A stretch of 64,000 bases of DNA from positions 2,914,001-2,978,000 of the forward strand of contig CM054115.1 of the NCBI GenBank assembly GCA_028673005.1. The letters run 5' to 3'. Source of the DNA: Tanypteryx hageni (Eukaryota > Arthropoda > Insecta > Odonata > Petaluridae). Position numbers and translations under genes: made by a program. The notes beneath the pieces were generated by a model that was given only the letters and a program-made list of their open reading frames with translations, ran no database searches and was not told where the DNA came from. Shown piece after piece: positions 50,267 to 63,153 of the stretch (position 1 is its first letter; the number at the start of each line of letters is the position of its first letter).

Positions 50267-53200
50267 ATGGTAGTGGGGGAAGCGATAGAGGGAGGAACGA
50301 TAGTAGAGGAGGCGATTGAGTGAGGAACGATCGAGGTGGAGGCGAAAGACGGAGGAACGATAGAGGTGGAGGCTATAGAGTGGAGAATGTTTAGGGGGGG
50401 AAGCGATAGAGGGAGGAACGATAGTAGAGGATGCGATAGAATGAGGAACGATCGAAGTGGAGGCGATAGACGGAGGAACGATAGAGGTGGAGGCTATAGT
50501 GTGGAGAATGGTAGTGGGGGAAGCGATAGAGGGAGGTACGATAGTAGAGAGGCGAAAGAGGGAGGAACGATCGAGGTGGAGGCGATAGACGGAGGAACGA
50601 TAGAGGTGGAGGGTATAGAGTGGAGAATGGTAGTGGGGGAAGTGATAGAGGGAGGAACGATACTAGAGGAGGCGATAAAGGGAGGAACGATCGAGGTATA
50701 GGCGATAGACGGAGGAACGATAGAGGTGGAGGCTATAGAGTGGAGAATGTTTAGGGGGGAAGCGATAGAGGGAGGAACGATAGTAGAGGATGCGATAGAA
50801 TGAGGAACGATCGAGGTGGAGGCGATAGACGGAGGAACGATAGAGGTGGAGGCTATAGAGTGGATAATGGTAATGGGGGAAGCGATAGAATGAGGAACGA
50901 TAGTAGAGGAGGCGATAGAGGGAGGAACGATCGACGTGGAGGCGATAGACGGAGGAACGATAGAGTTGGAGGCTATAGAGTGGAGAATTGTAGTGAGGGA
51001 AGCGATAGAGGGAGGAACGATAGTAGAGGATTCGATAGAGGGATTAACGATTGAGGTGGAGGCGATAGACGTAGGAACGATAGATGTGGAGGCTATAGAG
51101 TGGAGAATGGTAGTGGGGGAAGCGATAGAAGGAGGAACGATAGTAGAGGAGGCGATAGATGGAGGAACGATCGAGGTGGAGGCGATAGACGGAGGAAAGA
51201 TAGAGGTGGAAGCTATAGAGTGGAGAATGGTAGTGGGGGAAGCGATAGATGGAGGAACGATAGTAGAGAATGCGATAGAGGGGGGAACGATCGAGGTGGA
51301 GGCGATAGACGGAGGAACGATAAAGGTGGAGGCTATAGAGTGGAGAATGGTAGTGGGGGATGCGATAGAGGGAGGAACGATAGTAGAATATGCGATAGAG
51401 GGAGGAACGATCGAGGTGGAGGCGATAGACGGAAGAACGATAGAGGTGGAAGCTATAGAGTGGAGAATGGTAGTGGGGGAAGCGATAGAGGAGGAATGAT
51501 AGTATAGGATGCGATAGAGGGAGGAACGATCGAGGTTGAGGCGATAGACGGAGGAACGATAGAGGTGGAGGCTATAGAGTGGAGAATGTTTAGGGGGGGA
51601 AGCGATAGAGGGAGGAACGAAAGTAGAGGATGCGATAGAATGAGGAACGATCGAGGTGGAGGCGATAGACGGAGGAACGATAGAGGTGGAGGCTATAGAG
51701 TGGAGAATGGTAGTGGGGGAAGCGATAGAGGGAGGAACGATAGTAGAGGAGGCGATAGAGTGAGGAACGATCGAGGTGGAGGCGAAAGACGGAGGAACAA
51801 TAGAGGTGGAGGCTATAGAGTGGAGAATGGTAGTGGGGGGAAGCGATAGAGGGAGGAACGATAGTAGAGGATTCGATAGAGGGAGGAACGATTGAGGTGG
51901 AGGCGATAGACGTAGGAACGATAGAGGTGGAGGCTATAGAGTGGAGACTGGTAGTGGGGGAAGCGATAGAGGGAGGAACGATAGTAGAGGATGCGATAGA
52001 GTGAGGAACGATCGAGGTGGAGGCGATAGACGGAGGAACGACAGAGGTGGAGTCTATAGAGTGGAAAATGGTAGTTCGGGAAGAGATAGATCGATGAACG
52101 ATAGTAGAGGATGCGATAGAATGAGGAACGATCGAGGTGGAGGCGATAGACGGAGGAACGATATAGGTGGAGGCTATAGAGTGGAGAATGGTAGTGGGGG
52201 AAGCGATAGAGGGAGGAACGATAGTAGAGGATGCGATAGAGGGAGGAACGATCGAGGTGGAGGCGATAGACGGAGGAACGATAGAGGTGGAGGCTATAGA
52301 GTGGAGAATGTTTAGGGGGGGAAGCGATAGAGGGAGGAACGAAAGTAGAAGAGGCGATAGAGGGAGGAACGATCGAGGTGGAGGCGATAGACGGAGGAAC
52401 GATAGAGGTGGAGGCTATAGAGTGGAGAATGGTAATGGGGGAAGCGATAGAATGAGGAACGATAGAAGAGGAGGCGATAGAGGGAGGAACGAACGAAGTG
52501 GAGGCGATAGACGGTGGAACGATAGAGGTGGAGGCTATAGAGTGGAGAATGGTAGTGGGGGATGTGATAGAGGGAGGAACGATAGTATAGGAGACGATAG
52601 AGTGAGGAACGATCGAGGCGGAGGCGAAAGACGGAGGAACGATAGAGGTGGAGGCTATAGAGTGGAGAATGTTTAGGGGGGGAAGCGATAGAGGGAGGAA
52701 CGATAGTAGAGGATTCGATAGAGGGAGGAACGATTGAGGTGGAGGCGATAGACGTAGGAACGATAGAGGTGGAGGCTATAGAGTGGAGAATGGTAGTGTG
52801 GGAAGCGATAGAGGAGGAATGATAGTAGAGGATGCGATAAAGGGAGGAACGATCGAGGTTGAGGCGATAGACGGAGGAACGATAGAGGTGGAGGCTATAG
52901 AGTGGAGAATGGTTAGGGGGGGACGCGATAGAGGGAGGAACGATAGTAGAGGATGCGATAGAATGAGGAACGATCGAGGTGGAGGCGATAAACGGAGGAA
53001 CGATAGAGATGGAGGCTATAGAGTGGAGAATGGTAACGGGGGAAGCGATAGAATGAGGAACGATAGTAGAGGAAGCAATAGAAGGAGGAACGAACGAGGT
53101 GGAGGCGATAGACGGAGGAACGATAGAGGTGGAGGCTATAGAGTGGAGAATGGTAGTGGGGGAAGCGATAGAGGGAGGAACGATAGTAGAGGAGGCGATA

Positions 53201-53390
53201 GAGTGAGGAACGATCGAGGTGGAGGCGAAAGACGGAGGAACGATAGAGGTGGAGGCTATAGAGTGGAGAATGGTAGTGGGGGAAGTGATAAAGGGAGGAA
53301 CGATAGTAGAGGAGGCGATAGAGGGAGGAACGATCGAGGTGGAGGCGATAGACGGAGGAACGATAGAGGTGGAGGCTATAGAGTGGAGAA
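50235..53390 (+). repeat. HOR A, copy 2 within block S copy 2
   Basis: This corresponds to 7,450-10,724. It lacks one exact 120-bp monomer at about 50,920, matching about 8,150-8,270 of the first copy; that monomer carries the GGAACGGTAGAGG and GGGAGTGGGG variants. After the gap the offset is 42,665-42,666. It shares GAGGTATAGG and GGATTAACG with 7,450-10,724, supporting descent from that copy. Confidence 0.83.
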
Positions 53391-53750
53391 TGTTTAGGGG
53401 GGAAGCGATAGAGGGAGGAACGATAGTAGAGGATGCGATAGATTGAGGAACAATCGAGTTGGAGGCGATATACGGAGGAACGATAGAGGTGGAGGCTATT
53501 GAGTGGAGAATGGTAATGGGGGAAGCGATAGAATGAGGTACGATAGTAGAGGAGGCGATAGAGGGAGGAACGAACGAGGTGGAGGCGATAGACGGAGGAA
53601 CGATAGAGGTGGAGGCTATAGAGTAGAGAATGGGAGTGGGGGAAGAGATAGAGGGAGGAACGATAGTAGAGGATGCGCTAGAGGGAGGAACGATCGACTT
53701 GGAGGCGATAGACGGAGGAACAATAGAGTTGGAGGCTATAGAGTGGAGAA

Positions 53751-56700
53751 TGGTAGTGGGGGAAGCGATAGAGGGAGGAACGATAGTAGAGGATTCGATA
53801 GAGGGAGGAACGATTGAGGTGGAGGCGATAGACGTAGGAACGATAGAGGTGGAGGCTATAGAGTGGAGAATGGTAGTGAGGAAGCGATAGAGGGAGGAAC
53901 GATAGTAGAGGATGCGATAGAGTGAGGAACGATCGAGGTGGAGGCGATAGACGGAGGAACGATAGAGGTGGAGGCTATAGAGTGGAAAATGGTAGTGGGG
54001 GAAGAGATAGAGGGATGAACGATAGTAGAGGAGGCGATAGAGGGAGGAACGATCGAGGTGGAGGCGATTGACGGAGGAAAGATAGAGGTGGAGGTTATAG
54101 AGTGGAGAATGGTAGTGGGGGAAGCGATGGAGGGAGGAACGATAATAGAGAATGCGATAGAGGGAGGAACGATCGAGGTGGAGGCGATAGACGGAGGAAC
54201 GATGGAGGTGGTGGCTATAGAGTGGAGAATGGTAGTGGGGGATGCGAAAGAGGGAGGAACGATAGTAGAGGATGCGATAGAGGAAGGAACGATCGAGGTG
54301 GAGGCGATAGACGGAGGAACGATAGAGGTGGAGGCTATAGAGTGGAGAATGGTAGTGGGGGAAGCGATAGAGGAGGAATGATAGTAGAGGATGCGATAGA
54401 GGGAGGAACGATCGAGGTTGAGGCGATAGACGGAGGAACGATAGAGGTGGAGGCTATAGAGTGGAGAATGGTAATGGGGGAAGCGATAGAATGATGAACG
54501 ATAGTAGAGGTGGCGATAGAGGGAGGAACGATCGAGGTGGAGGCGATAGACGGAGGAACGATAGTAGAGGAGGCGATAGAGAGAGGAACGAACGAGGTGG
54601 AGGCGATAGACGGAGGAACGATAGAAGTGGAGTCTATAGAGTGGAGAATGTTTAGGGGGGAAGCGATAGAGGGAGGAACGATAGTAGAGGATGCGATAGA
54701 ATGAGGAACGATCGAGGTGGAGGCGATAGACGGAGGAACGATAGAGGTGGAGGCTATAGAGTGGAGAATGGTAATGCTGGAAGCGATAGAATGAGGAACG
54801 ATAGTAGAGGAGGCGATAGAGGGAGGAAAGAACGAGGTGGAGGCGATAGACGGAGGAACGATAGAGGTGGAGGCTAAAGAGTGGAGAATGGTAGTGGGGG
54901 AAGAGATAGAGGGAGGAACGATAGTAGAGGAGGCGATAGAGGGAGGAACGATCGAGGTGGAGGCGATAGACGGAGGAACGATAGAGGTGGAGGCTATAGA
55001 GTGGAGAATGTTTAGGGGGGGAAGCGATAGAGGGAGGAACGATAGTTGAGGATGCGATAGAATGAGGAACGATCGAGGTGGAGGCGATAGACGGAGGAAC
55101 GATAGAGGTGGAGGCTATAGAGTGGAGAATGGTAATGGGGGAAGCGATAGAATGAGGAACGATAGTAGAGGAGGCGATAGAGGGAGGAACGATCGAGGTG
55201 GAGGCGATAGACGGAGGAACGATAGAGGTGGAGACTATAGAGTGGAGAATGTTTAGGGGGGAAGCGATAGAGGGAGGAACGATAGTAGAGGATGCGATAG
55301 AATGAGGAACAATCGAGGTGGAGGCGATATACGGAGGAACGATAGAGGTGGAGGCTATAGAGTGGAGAATGGTAATGGGGGAAGCGATAGAATGAGGAAC
55401 GATAGTAGAGGAGGCGATAGAGGGAGGAACGAACGAGGTGGAGGCGATAGACGTAGGAACGATAGAGGTGGAGGCTATAGAGTAGAGAATGGGAGTGGGG
55501 GAAGAGATAGAGGGAGGAACGATAGTAGAGGAGGCGATAGAGGGAGGAACGATCGACGTGGAGGCGATAGACGGAGGAACAATAGAGTTGGAGGCTATAG
55601 AGTGGAGAATGGTAGTGGGGGAAGCGATAGAGGGAGGAACGATAGTAGAGGATTCGATAGAGGGAGGAACGATTGAGGTGGAAGCGATAGACGTAGGAAC
55701 GATAGAGGTGGTGGCTATAGAGTGGAGAATGGTAGTGGGGGAAGCGATAGAGGGAGGAACGATAGTAGAGGATGCGATAGAGTGAGGAACGATCGAGGTG
55801 GAGGCGATAGACGGAGGAACGATAGAGGTGGAGGCTATAGAGTGGAAAATGGTAGTGGGGGAAGAGATAGAGGGATGATCGATAGTAGAGGAGGCGATAG
55901 AGGGAGGAACGATCGAGGTGGAGGCGATAGACGGAGGAAAGATAGAGGTGGAGGCTATAGAGTGGAGAATGGTAGTGGGGGAAGCGATAGAGGGAGGAAC
56001 GATAATAGAGAATGCGATAGAGGGAGGAACGATCGAGGTGGAGGCGATAGACGGAGGAGCGATGGAGGTGGAGGCTATAGAGTGGAGAATGGTAGTGGGG
56101 GATGCGAAAGAGGGAGGAACGATAGTAGAGGATGCGATAGAGGGAGGAACGATCGAGGTGGAGGCGATAGACGGAGGAACGATAGAGGTGGAGGCTATAG
56201 AGTGGAGAATGGTAGTGGGGGAAGCGATAGAGGAGGAATGATAGTAGAGGATGCGATAGAGGGAGGAACGATCGAGGTTGAGGCGATAGACGGAGGAACG
56301 ATAGAGGTGGAGGCTATAGGGTGGAGAATGGTAATGGGGGAAGCGATAGAATGATGAACGATAGTAGAGGTGGCGATAAAGGGAGGAACGATCGAGGTGG
56401 AGGCGATAGACGGAGGAACGATAGTAGAGGAGGCGATAGAGAGAGGAACGATCGAGGTGGAGGCGTTAGACGGAGGAACGATAGAGGTGGAGGCTATAGA
56501 GTGGAGAATGTTTAGGGGGGAAGCGATAGAGGGAGGAACGATAGTAGAGGATGCGATAGAATGAGGAACGATCGAGGTGGAGGCGATAGACGGAGGAACG
56601 ATAGAGGTGGAGGCTATAGAGTGGAGAATGATAATGGGGGAAGCGATAGAATGAGGAACGATAGTAGAGGATGCGATAGAGTGAGGAACGATCGAGGTGG

Positions 56701-57650
56701 AGGCGATAGACGGAGGAACGATAGAGGTGGAGTCTATAGAGTGGAAAATGGTAGTGGGGGAAGAGATAGAGCGATGAACGATAGTAGAGGATGCGATAGA
56801 ATGAGGAACGATCGAGGTGGAGGCGATAGACGGAGGAACGATATAGGTGGAGGCTATAGAGTGGAGAATGGTAGTGGGGGAAGCGATAGAGGGAGGAACG
56901 ATAGTAGAGGATGCGATAGAGGGAGGAACGATCGAGGTGGAGGCGATAGACGGAGGAACGATAGAGGTGGAGGCTATAGAGTGGAGAATGTTTAGGGGGG
57001 GAAGCGATAGAGGGAGGAACGAAAGTAGAAGAGGCGATAGAGGGAGGAACGATCGAGGTGGAGGCGATAGACGGAGGAACGATAGAGGTGGAGGCTATAG
57101 AGTGGAGAATGGTATTGGGGGAAGCGATAGAATGAGGAACGATAGTAGAGAAGGCGATAGAGGGAGTAACGAACGAGGTGGAGGCGATAGACGGAGGAAC
57201 GATAGAGGTGGAGGCTATAGAGTGTAGAATGGTATTGGGGGAAGCGATAGAGGGAGGAACGATAGTAGAGGAGGCGATAGAGTGAGTAACGATCGAGGTG
57301 GAGGCTATAGAGTGGAGAATGTTTAGGGGGGGAAGCGATAGAGGGAGGAACGATAGTAGAGGATTCGATAGAGGGAGGAACGATAGAGGTGGAGGCTATA
57401 GAGTGGAGAATGGTAGTGGAGGAAGCGATAGAGGGATGAACGATAGTAGAGGATGCGATAGAGTGAGGAACGATCGAGGTGGAGGCGATAGACGGAGGAA
57501 CGATAGAGGTGGAGTCTATAGAGTAGAAAATGGTAGTGGGGGAAGAGATAGAGGGATGAACGATAGTATAGGAGGCGATAGAGGGAGGAACGATCGATGT
57601 GGATGCGATAGACGGAGGAATAATAGAGGTGGAGGCTATAGAGTGGAGAA
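53751..57650 (+). repeat. 3.9-kb HOR B, copy 1
   Basis: Landmarks 54,058, 54,510, 55,302, 55,722, 56,370 and 56,847 recur exactly 3,900 bp later. Most of this copy is the right end of block S copy 2, so the tandem duplication was added after block S was copied: no equivalent doubling follows 14,707. Shared variants include GTGGTGGCTATAG with GAAGCGATAGACGTAGG, and GAGGAAGGAACG. Confidence 0.86.
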
Positions 57651-60600
57651 CGGTAGTGGGGGAAGCGATAGAGGGAGGAACGATAGTAGAGGATTCGATA
57701 GAGGGAGGAACGATTGAGGTGGAGGCGATAGACGTAGGAACGATAGAGGTGGAGGCTATAGAGTGGAGAATGGTAGTGAGGAAGCGATAGAGGGAGGAAC
57801 GATAGTAGAGGATGCGATAGAGTGAGGAACGATCGAGGTGGAGGCGATAGACGGAGGAACGATAGAGGTGGAGGCTATAGAGTGGAAAATGGTAGTGGGG
57901 GAAGAGATAGAGGGATGAACGATAGTAGAGGAGGCGATAGAGGGAGGAACGATCGAGGTGGAGGCGATTGACGGAGGAAAGATAGAGGTGGAGGTTATAG
58001 AGTGGAGAATGGTAGTGGGGGAAGCGATGGAGGGAGGAACGATAATAGAGAATGCGATAGAGGGAGGAACGATCGAGGTGGAGGCGATAGACGGAGGAAC
58101 GATGGAGGTGGTGGCTATAGAGTGGAGAATGGTAGTGGGGGATGCGAAAGAGGGAGGAACGATAGTAGAGGATGCGATAGAGGAAGGAACGATCGAGGTG
58201 GAGGCGATAGACGGAGGAACGATAGAGGTGGAGGCTATAGAGTGGAGAATGGTAGTGGGGGAAGCGATAGAGGAGGAATGATAGTAGAGGATGCGATAGA
58301 GGGAGGAACGATCGAGGTTGAGGCGATAGACGGAGGAACGATAGAGGTGGAGGCTATAGAGTGGAGAATGGTAATGGGGGAAGCGATAGAATGATGAACG
58401 ATAGTAGAGGTGGCGATAGAGGGAGGAACGATCGAGGTGGAGGCGATAGACGGAGGAACGATAGTAGAGGAGGCGATAGAGAGAGGAACGAACGAGGTGG
58501 AGGCGATAGACGGAGGAACGATAGAAGTGGAGTCTATAGAGTGGAGAATGTTTAGGGGGGAAGCGATAGAGGGAGGAACGATAGTAGAGGATGCGATAGA
58601 ATGAGGAACGATCGAGGTGGAGGCGATAGACGGAGGAACGATAGAGGTGGAGGCTATAGAGTGGAGAATGGTAATGCTGGAAGCGATAGAATGAGGAACG
58701 ATAGTAGAGGAGGCGATAGAGGGAGGAAAGAACGAGGTGGAGGCGATAGACGGAGGAACGATAGAGGTGGAGGCTAAAGAGTGGAGAATGGTAGTGGGGG
58801 AAGAGATAGAGGGAGGAACGATAGTAGAGGAGGCGATAGAGGGAGGAACGATCGAGGTGGAGGCGATAGACGGAGGAACGATAGAGGTGGAGGCTATAGA
58901 GTGGAGAATGTTTAGGGGGGGAAGCGATAGAGGGAGGAACGATAGTTGAGGATGCGATAGAATGAGGAACGATCGAGGTGGAGGCGATAGACGGAGGAAC
59001 GATAGAGGTGGAGGCTATAGAGTGGAGAATGGTAATGGGGGAAGCGATAGAATGAGGAACGATAGTAGAGGAGGCGATAGAGGGAGGAACGATCGAGGTG
59101 GAGGCGATAGACGGAGGAACGATAGAGGTGGAGACTATAGAGTGGAGAATGTTTAGGGGGGAAGCGATAGAGGGAGGAACGATAGTAGAGGATGCGATAG
59201 AATGAGGAACAATCGAGGTGGAGGCGATATACGGAGGAACGATAGAGGTGGAGGCTATAGAGTGGAGAATGGTAATGGGGGAAGCGATAGAATGAGGAAC
59301 GATAGTAGAGGAGGCGATAGAGGGAGGAACGAACGAGGTGGAGGCGATAGACGTAGGAACGATAGAGGTGGAGGCTATAGAGTAGAGAATGGGAGTGGGG
59401 GAAGAGATAGAGGGAGGAACGATAGTAGAGGAGGCGATAGAGGGAGGAACGATCGACGTGGAGGCGATAGACGGAGGAACAATAGAGTTGGAGGCTATAG
59501 AGTGGAGAATGGTAGTGGGGGAAGCGATAGAGGGAGGAACGATAGTAGAGGATTCGATAGAGGGAGGAACGATTGAGGTGGAAGCGATAGACGTAGGAAC
59601 GATAGAGGTGGTGGCTATAGAGTGGAGAATGGTAGTGGGGGAAGCGATAGAGGGAGGAACGATAGTAGAGGATGCGATAGAGTGAGGAACGATCGAGGTG
59701 GAGGCGATAGACGGAGGAACGATAGAGGTGGAGGCTATAGAGTGGAAAATGGTAGTGGGGGAAGAGATAGAGGGATGATCGATAGTAGAGGAGGCGATAG
59801 AGGGAGGAACGATCGAGGTGGAGGCGATAGACGGAGGAAAGATAGAGGTGGAGGCTATAGAGTGGAGAATGGTAGTGGGGGAAGCGATAGAGGGAGGAAC
59901 GATAATAGAGAATGCGATAGAGGGAGGAACGATCGAGGTGGAGGCGATAGACGGAGGAGCGATGGAGGTGGAGGCTATAGAGTGGAGAATGGTAGTGGGG
60001 GATGCGAAAGAGGGAGGAACGATAGTAGAGGATGCGATAGAGGGAGGAACGATCGAGGTGGAGGCGATAGACGGAGGAACGATAGAGGTGGAGGCTATAG
60101 AGTGGAGAATGGTAGTGGGGGAAGCGATAGAGGAGGAATGATAGTAGAGGATGCGATAGAGGGAGGAACGATCGAGGTTGAGGCGATAGACGGAGGAACG
60201 ATAGAGGTGGAGGCTATAGGGTGGAGAATGGTAATGGGGGAAGCGATAGAATGATGAACGATAGTAGAGGTGGCGATAAAGGGAGGAACGATCGAGGTGG
60301 AGGCGATAGACGGAGGAACGATAGTAGAGGAGGCGATAGAGAGAGGAACGATCGAGGTGGAGGCGTTAGACGGAGGAACGATAGAGGTGGAGGCTATAGA
60401 GTGGAGAATGTTTAGGGGGGAAGCGATAGAGGGAGGAACGATAGTAGAGGATGCGATAGAATGAGGAACGATCGAGGTGGAGGCGATAGACGGAGGAACG
60501 ATAGAGGTGGAGGCTATAGAGTGGAGAATGATAATGGGGGAAGCGATAGAATGAGGAACGATAGTAGAGGATGCGATAGAGTGAGGAACGATCGAGGTGG

Positions 60601-61464
60601 AGGCGATAGACGGAGGAACGATAGAGGTGGAGTCTATAGAGTGGAAAATGGTAGTGGGGGAAGAGATAGAGCGATGAACGATAGTAGAGGATGCGATAGA
60701 ATGAGGAACGATCGAGGTGGAGGCGATAGACGGAGGAACGATATAGGTGGAGGCTATAGAGTGGAGAATGGTAGTGGGGGAAGCGATAGAGGGAGGAACG
60801 ATAGTAGAGGATGCGATAGAGGGAGGAACGATCGAGGTGGAGGCGATAGACGGAGGAACGATAGAGGTGGAGGCTATAGAGTGGAGAATGTTTAGGGGGG
60901 GAAGCGATAGAATGAGGAACGATAGTAGAGAAGGCGATAGAGGGAGTAACGAACGAGGTGGAGGCGATAGACGGAGGAACGATAGAGGTGGAGGCTATAG
61001 AGTGTAGAATGGTAGTGGGGGAAGCGATAGAGGGAGGAACGATAGTAGAGGAGGCGATAGAGTGAGTAACGATCGAGGTGGAGGCTATAGAGTGGAGAAT
61101 GTTTAGGGGGGGAAGCGATAGAGGGAGGAACGATAGTAGAGGATTCGATAGAGGGAGGAACGATAGAGGTGGAGGCTATAGAGTGGAGAATGGTAGTGGA
61201 GGAAGCGATAGAGGGATGAACGATAGTAGAGGATGCGATAGAGTGAGGAACGATCGAGGTGGAGGCGATAGACGGAGGAACGATAGAGGTGGAGTCTATA
61301 GAGTAGAAAATGGTAGTGGGGGAAGAGATAGAGGGATGAACGATAGTATAGGAGGCGATAGAGGGAGGAACGATCGATGTGGATGCGATAGACGGAGGAA
61401 TAATAGAGGTGGAGGCTATAGAGTGGAGAACGGTAGTGGGGGAAGCGATAGAGGGAGGAACGAT
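57651..61464 (+). repeat. 3.9-kb HOR B, copy 2 (one monomer shorter)
   Basis: This tandem partner of 53,751-57,650 lies at offset 3,900 up to about 60,900 and 3,780 beyond. One 120-bp monomer matching 57,002-57,121 (with GAACGAAAGTAGAAGAGG) is missing. It ends near 61,465, where it reads GATAATAGAGG while copy 1 continues with GATAGTAGAGG. Confidence 0.85.
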
Positions 61465-62007
61465 AATAGAGGATGCGATAGAGGGAGGAACGATCGAGGT
61501 GGAGGCGATAGACGGAGGAACGATAGAGGTGGAGGCTATAGAGTGGAGAATGGTAGTGGGGGATGCGATAGAGGGAGGAACGATAGTAGAGGATGCGATA
61601 GAGGGAGGAACGATCGACGTGGAGGCGATAGACGGAGGAAAGATAGAGGTGGAAGCTATAGAGTGGAGAATGGTAGTGGGGGAAGCGATAGAGGGAGGAA
61701 CGATAGTAGAGAATGCGATAGAGGGAGGAACGATCGAGGTGGAGGCGACAGACGAAGGAACGATAGAGGTGGAGTCTATAGAGTGGAGAATGGTAGTGGG
61801 GGAAGCGATAGAGGGAGGAACGATCGAGGTGGAGGCGAAAGACGGAGGAACGATAGAGGTGGAGGCTATAGAGTGGAGAATGGTAGTGGGGGAAGCGATA
61901 GAGGGGGGAACGATAGTAAAAGAGGCGATAGAGGGAGGAACGATCGAGGTGGAGGCGATAGACGGAGGAACGATAGAGGTGGATTCTATAGAGTGGAGAA
62001 TGTTTAG
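61078..62007 (+). other. Longest forward open frame (309 codons), probably not a gene
   Basis: This frame reads an uninterrupted series of decapeptides of the type GGDRRRNDRG, GGYRVENGSG, GGSDRGRNDS and RGCDRGRNDR. It is rich in Gly, Arg, Asp and Asn and ends with VENV and TAG at a GTTTAG monomer. The apparent start is a GTG inside an ordinary subunit. There is no signal peptide, no non-repetitive domain and no recognisable promoter. Superficially it recalls RGG/GAR-type RNA-binding tails, but regular Asp and Asn residues separate the arginines. A parallel frame (EAIDGGTIEV type) is open over much of the same DNA. I consider it a composition artefact. Confidence 0.2.
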
Positions 62008-63122
62008 GGGGGGAAGCGATAGAGGGAGGAACGATAGTTGAGGATGCGATAGAATGAGGAACGATCGAGGTGGAGGCGATAGACGGAGGAACGATAGAGG
62101 TGGAGGCTATAGAGTGGAGAATGGTAATGGGGGAAGCGATAGAATGAGGAACGATAGTGGAGGAGGCGATAGAGGGAGGAACGAACGAGGTGGAGGCGAT
62201 AGACGGAGGAACGATAGAGGTGGAGTCTATAGAGTGGAGAATGGTAGTGGGGGAAGCGATAGAGGGAGGAACGATAGTAGAGGAGGCGATAGAGTGAGGA
62301 ACGATCGAGGTGGAGGCGAAAGACGGAGGAACGATAGAGGTGGAGGCTATAGAGTGGAGAATGTTTAGGGGGGGAAGCGATAGAGGGGGGAACGATAGTA
62401 GAGGATGCGATAGAATGAGGAACGATCGAAGTGGAGGCGATAGACGGAGGAACGATAGCGGTGGAGGCTATAGAGTGGAGAATGGTAATGGGGGAAGCGA
62501 TAGAATGAGGAACGATAGTAGAGGAGGCGATAGAGGGAGGAACGAACGAGGTGGAGGCGATAGACGGAGGAACGATAGAGGTGGAGGCTATAGAGTGGAG
62601 AATGGTAGTGGAGGAAGCGATAGAGGGAGGAACGATAGTAGAGGATGCGATAGAGGGAGGAACGATCGAGGTGGAGGCGATAGACAGAGGAACGATAGAG
62701 GTGGAGCCTATAGAGTGAAAAATGGTAGTGGGGGAAGAGATAGAGGGATGAACGATAGTAGAGGAGGCGATTGAGGGAGGAACGATCGATGTGGATGCGA
62801 TAGACGGAGGAATAATAGAGGTGGAGGCTATAGAGTGGAGAACGGTAGTGGGGGAAGCGATAGAGGGAGGAACGAAAGTAGAGGATGCGCTAGAGTGAGG
62901 AACGATCTAGGTGGAGGCGATAGACGGAGGAACGATAGAGGTGGAGGCTATAGAGTGGAAAATGGTATTGGGGGAAGCGATAGAGGGAGGAACAATAGTA
63001 GAGAATGCGATAGAGGGAGGAACGATCGAGGTGGAGGCGACAGACGAAGGAACGATAGAGGTGGAGTCTATAGAGTGGAGAATGGTAGTGGGGGAAGCGA
63101 TAGAGGGAGGAACGATCGAGGT
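61465..63122 (+). repeat. Composite segment with 1,472-bp HOR D, copy 1
   Basis: The first 150 bp or so follow 2,625-2,775. From about 61,650 (GTGGAAGCTATAG) the sequence is repeated 1,472 bp later. It includes GACAGACGAAGG (61,748), GTAAAAGAGG (61,914), GTTTAGGGGGGG (62,002 and 62,364) and the rare GATAGTGGAGG (62,155). The part from about 62,050 resembles 15,517-16,400. The stretch 63,000-63,122 is a local near-copy of 63,180-63,302. Confidence 0.78.
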
Positions 63123-63153
63123 GGAAGCTATAGAGTGGAGAATGGTAGTGGGG
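63094..63153 (+). repeat. 60-bp monomer (3/4 hybrid plus subunit 2)
   Basis: A hybrid subunit at 63,094-63,123 begins as type 3 (GAAGCGATAGAGGG) and ends as type 4 (CGATCGAGGTG). It is followed directly by subunit 2 (GAAGCTATAGAG), so this monomer is only 60 bp. It is the shortest monomer I found and gives the local 180-bp spacing between the two GACAGAC landmarks at 63,038 and 63,218. Confidence 0.82.

Larger units (their letters stand above)
43500..57373 (+). repeat. 13.9-kb block S, copy 2
   Basis: This is the direct-orientation partner of 744-14,707. It keeps the tandem HOR A pair and nearly every sub-monomer rearrangement of copy 1. Differences include a retained 30-bp subunit at about 47,100, a 120-bp deletion at about 50,920, an extra G at about 51,840 and isolated substitutions (GGTATTGGGGG at about 44,417; GGTAGTTCGGG at about 52,073). 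It ends near 57,373, where GATTCGATAGAGGG leads into a 4/1 hybrid subunit absent from copy 1. Confidence 0.87.
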
